A stretch of 6,515 nt of DNA from Leptotrichia sp. oral taxon 215. Its GTDB lineage: Bacteria > Fusobacteriota > Fusobacteriia > Fusobacteriales > Leptotrichiaceae. The notes under the pieces were generated by a model. It saw nothing but the letters and a program-made list of their open reading frames with translations, made no database searches and was not told the DNA's origin. The position numbers were made by a program, and so were the translations under genes. Shown here in pieces: positions 5,185-6,515 of the stretch; within the stretch, counting starts at the first letter, position 1; each line of letters begins with the position of its first letter. Where the stretch lies: positions 1 through 6,515 of the forward strand of contig CAJPML010000062.1 in the NCBI GenBank assembly GCA_905371725.1, in the 5' to 3' direction.

Positions 5185-6515
5185 TCAATCCAATATTTTT
5201 ATTATATTTCCCTCAAGCAGAGTACCATCAAATCCTGTTATAATTACATCAACCATATCCGATACTTTTACATCGAGATTATTTTCATTTTCTTTTTTCA
5301 GCTTCATAAAAACTTTTATGTAATTTTCTGTATAGCCGTAAGCTACATCTTCAGTAATCTCTTCTATGTAGATTTTCTGTTCACTTCCAACCATATTTTT
5401 CCTAAACTCTGCATATTTTCTTTTATTCAGCTCTTCCACCATTTTTACACGCTGTTTTTTTACCTGCGGATCAATTTTCCCATCAAGCATTGCCGCTGTA
5501 GTTTTTTCCCTGTCAGAATAAGGAAATACATGTAAATCTGAAAAACCTATCAGTTCAAGATTTTTCAGAGTATTACTGAAATTTTCCTCCCCTTCCTGAG
5601 GAAATCCCACTATAACGTCTGCCGTCAATGAAACTTCAGGAACTTCCTTTTGTACCTTCTGAAGAACCTTTACTACAAAATCTGCTTCATATTTTCTTCT
5701 CATTAGATGTAATATTTTATCATCCATTGTCTGAATTGATACATGCAGATGTGGCATCAGTTTAGGATTATTTTTCAGCATATACAAAAATTTATCCGTT
5801 ATTGTATCCGGATAAACTGAACTTACCCTCACTCTTTCAATAGTATCTATTTCCAATATTTTTTCAAGTACAGTATCAAAATCAGTTTTTGGTTCAAGAT
5901 CAAGTCCATATTCACTCATATTTATACCTGTCAAGACAACTTCCTTATATCCCTGCTCTCCAAGATAAGTTATTTCTTCAAGAACACTTTCAACAGCCCT
6001 TGATCTACTCAGTCCCCTTGCATAAGGTATTTTACAGTAGGAACAAAATTTTGTACATCCGTCCTGTATTTTTACAAATGCTCTTGCCTTCTCCCTCAAT
6101 ACTGTATATTTTTTAGAACTGTACTCCTTCTCGTCAAATATGTTATCTACCTGATAATGTGAAACATTCTTGTCAACTATGCTGAACACATTTTCCTTTT
6201 TTGAATTTCCTATAATAAAGTCTATTTCCTTCATTTCCTTCAGGTCATCAAGATTCGTCTGTGCATAACAGCCTGTAGCTACTACAACTGAATCAGGATT
6301 AGTATTTTTTGCACGCCGCAGCATTTTCCTGTTCTTCCTGTCAGCAACATTTGTAACTGTACACGTATTTACAACATATACATCCGCTTTTTCCTCAAAG
6401 TCTACTTCCCTGTAGTTATTATCAAGAAAATCCTTCTTTATAATTTCTGTTTCATACTGGTTCACTTTACATCCCAACGTGTAAAATGCTACCGTTTTTT
6501 CCTTCTGTTTTTTAT
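5185..6515 (-). CDS. mtaB: tRNA t6A37 methylthiotransferase MtaB, 5' end outside window
   Basis: A radical-SAM methylthiotransferase of the MtaB/YqeV type, which converts t6A37 to ms2t6A37 in tRNAs reading ANN codons. Numbering from the TTG at 6475-6477: the N-terminal UPF0004 domain supplies cluster ligands C3 (GCKVNQYETE), C39 (NTCTVTN) and C70 (ATGCYAQ). The radical-SAM motif C-x3-C-x2-C is C141, C145, C148 in DGCTKFCSYCKIPYARG. The TRAM tRNA-binding domain occupies about 368-430. The frame stays open beyond that TTG to the window edge, reading KKQKEKTVAFYT and then LGCKVNQ. VAFYTLGCKVNQ is the conserved first beta strand, so the TTG codes for an internal leucine and the true start lies a few codons past 6515. 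With the added 12 codons at least 442 residues are present, close to full length. GCKVNQYETE and KIPYARG favour MtaB over MiaB or RimO. The TGA stop is 27 nt before rsfS. Confidence 0.95.
   Translation of the reverse strand, partial: KKQKEKTVAFYTLGCKVNQYETEIIKKDFLDNNYREVDFEEKADVYVVNTCTVTNVADRKNRKMLRRAKNTNPDSVVVATGCYAQTNLDDLKEMKEIDFIIGNSKKENVFSIVDKNVSHYQVDNIFDEKEYSSKKYTVLREKARAFVKIQDGCTKFCSYCKIPYARGLSRSRAVESVLEEITYLGEQGYKEVVLTGINMSEYGLDLEPKTDFDTVLEKILEIDTIERVRVSSVYPDTITDKFLYMLKNNPKLMPHLHVSIQTMDDKILHLMRRKYEADFVVKVLQKVQKEVPEVSLTADVIVGFPQEGEENFSNTLKNLELIGFSDLHVFPYSDREKTTAAMLDGKIDPQVKKQRVKMVEELNKRKYAEFRKNMVGSEQKIYIEEITEDVAYGYTENYIKVFMKLKKENENNLDVKVSDMVDVIITGFDGTLLEGNIIKILD

Overview
The window is one uninterrupted, tightly packed cluster of six housekeeping genes, all on the minus strand, so transcription runs from position 6515 toward position 1. 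The DNA is AT-rich (about one third G+C by eye), the coding strand is purine-rich, TGA, TAA and TAG all serve as stops, and Shine-Dalgarno sites are of the AAGGAGGT type. Gene content (RNase J, YhbY, an elongasome-type PBP2, a YuiD-like PAP2-related membrane protein) and composition suggest a low-GC anaerobe. My best guess is Fusobacteriota, perhaps Leptotrichiaceae, but this is an inference from composition and protein style and not a proof.

Layout in transcription order: (1) mtaB, tRNA t6A37 methylthiotransferase, cut by the right window edge (5185 to at least 6515); (2) rsfS, ribosomal silencing factor (4801-5157); (3) mrdA, penicillin-binding protein 2 (2721-4760), with an unusual Gln/Asn-repeat plus basic C-terminal tail; (4) rnj, ribonuclease J (823-2697), with a roughly 70-residue low-complexity N-terminal extension; (5) yhbY, CRM-domain ribosome-assembly protein (483-821); (6) a YuiD/DUF212 divergent PAP2-family membrane protein (29-490). 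Gaps between genes are 27, 40, 23 and 1 nt, and the last pair overlaps by 8 nt. No convincing terminator or promoter lies between genes, so a single transcript is the simplest reading. Its promoter would lie beyond 6515 and its end before position 1.

Functionally, four genes belong to RNA and translation: mtaB modifies tRNA position 37, rsfS blocks ribosomal subunit joining, rnj processes and decays RNA, and yhbY assists large-subunit assembly. The other two are envelope proteins: mrdA for cell-wall elongation and the DUF212 protein. Together they look like a growth-linked operon coupling translation capacity to envelope expansion. That coupling is inferred from gene order only.

I see no mobile element, CRISPR array, RNA gene, toxin-antitoxin pair or defence system, and no evidence of a previously undescribed system. 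The points worth a second look are modest: the RNase J extension, the repeat tail of PBP2, a ribosome binding site built into the last conserved codons of rnj, the gene neighbourhood, and the mtaB start lying outside the window.
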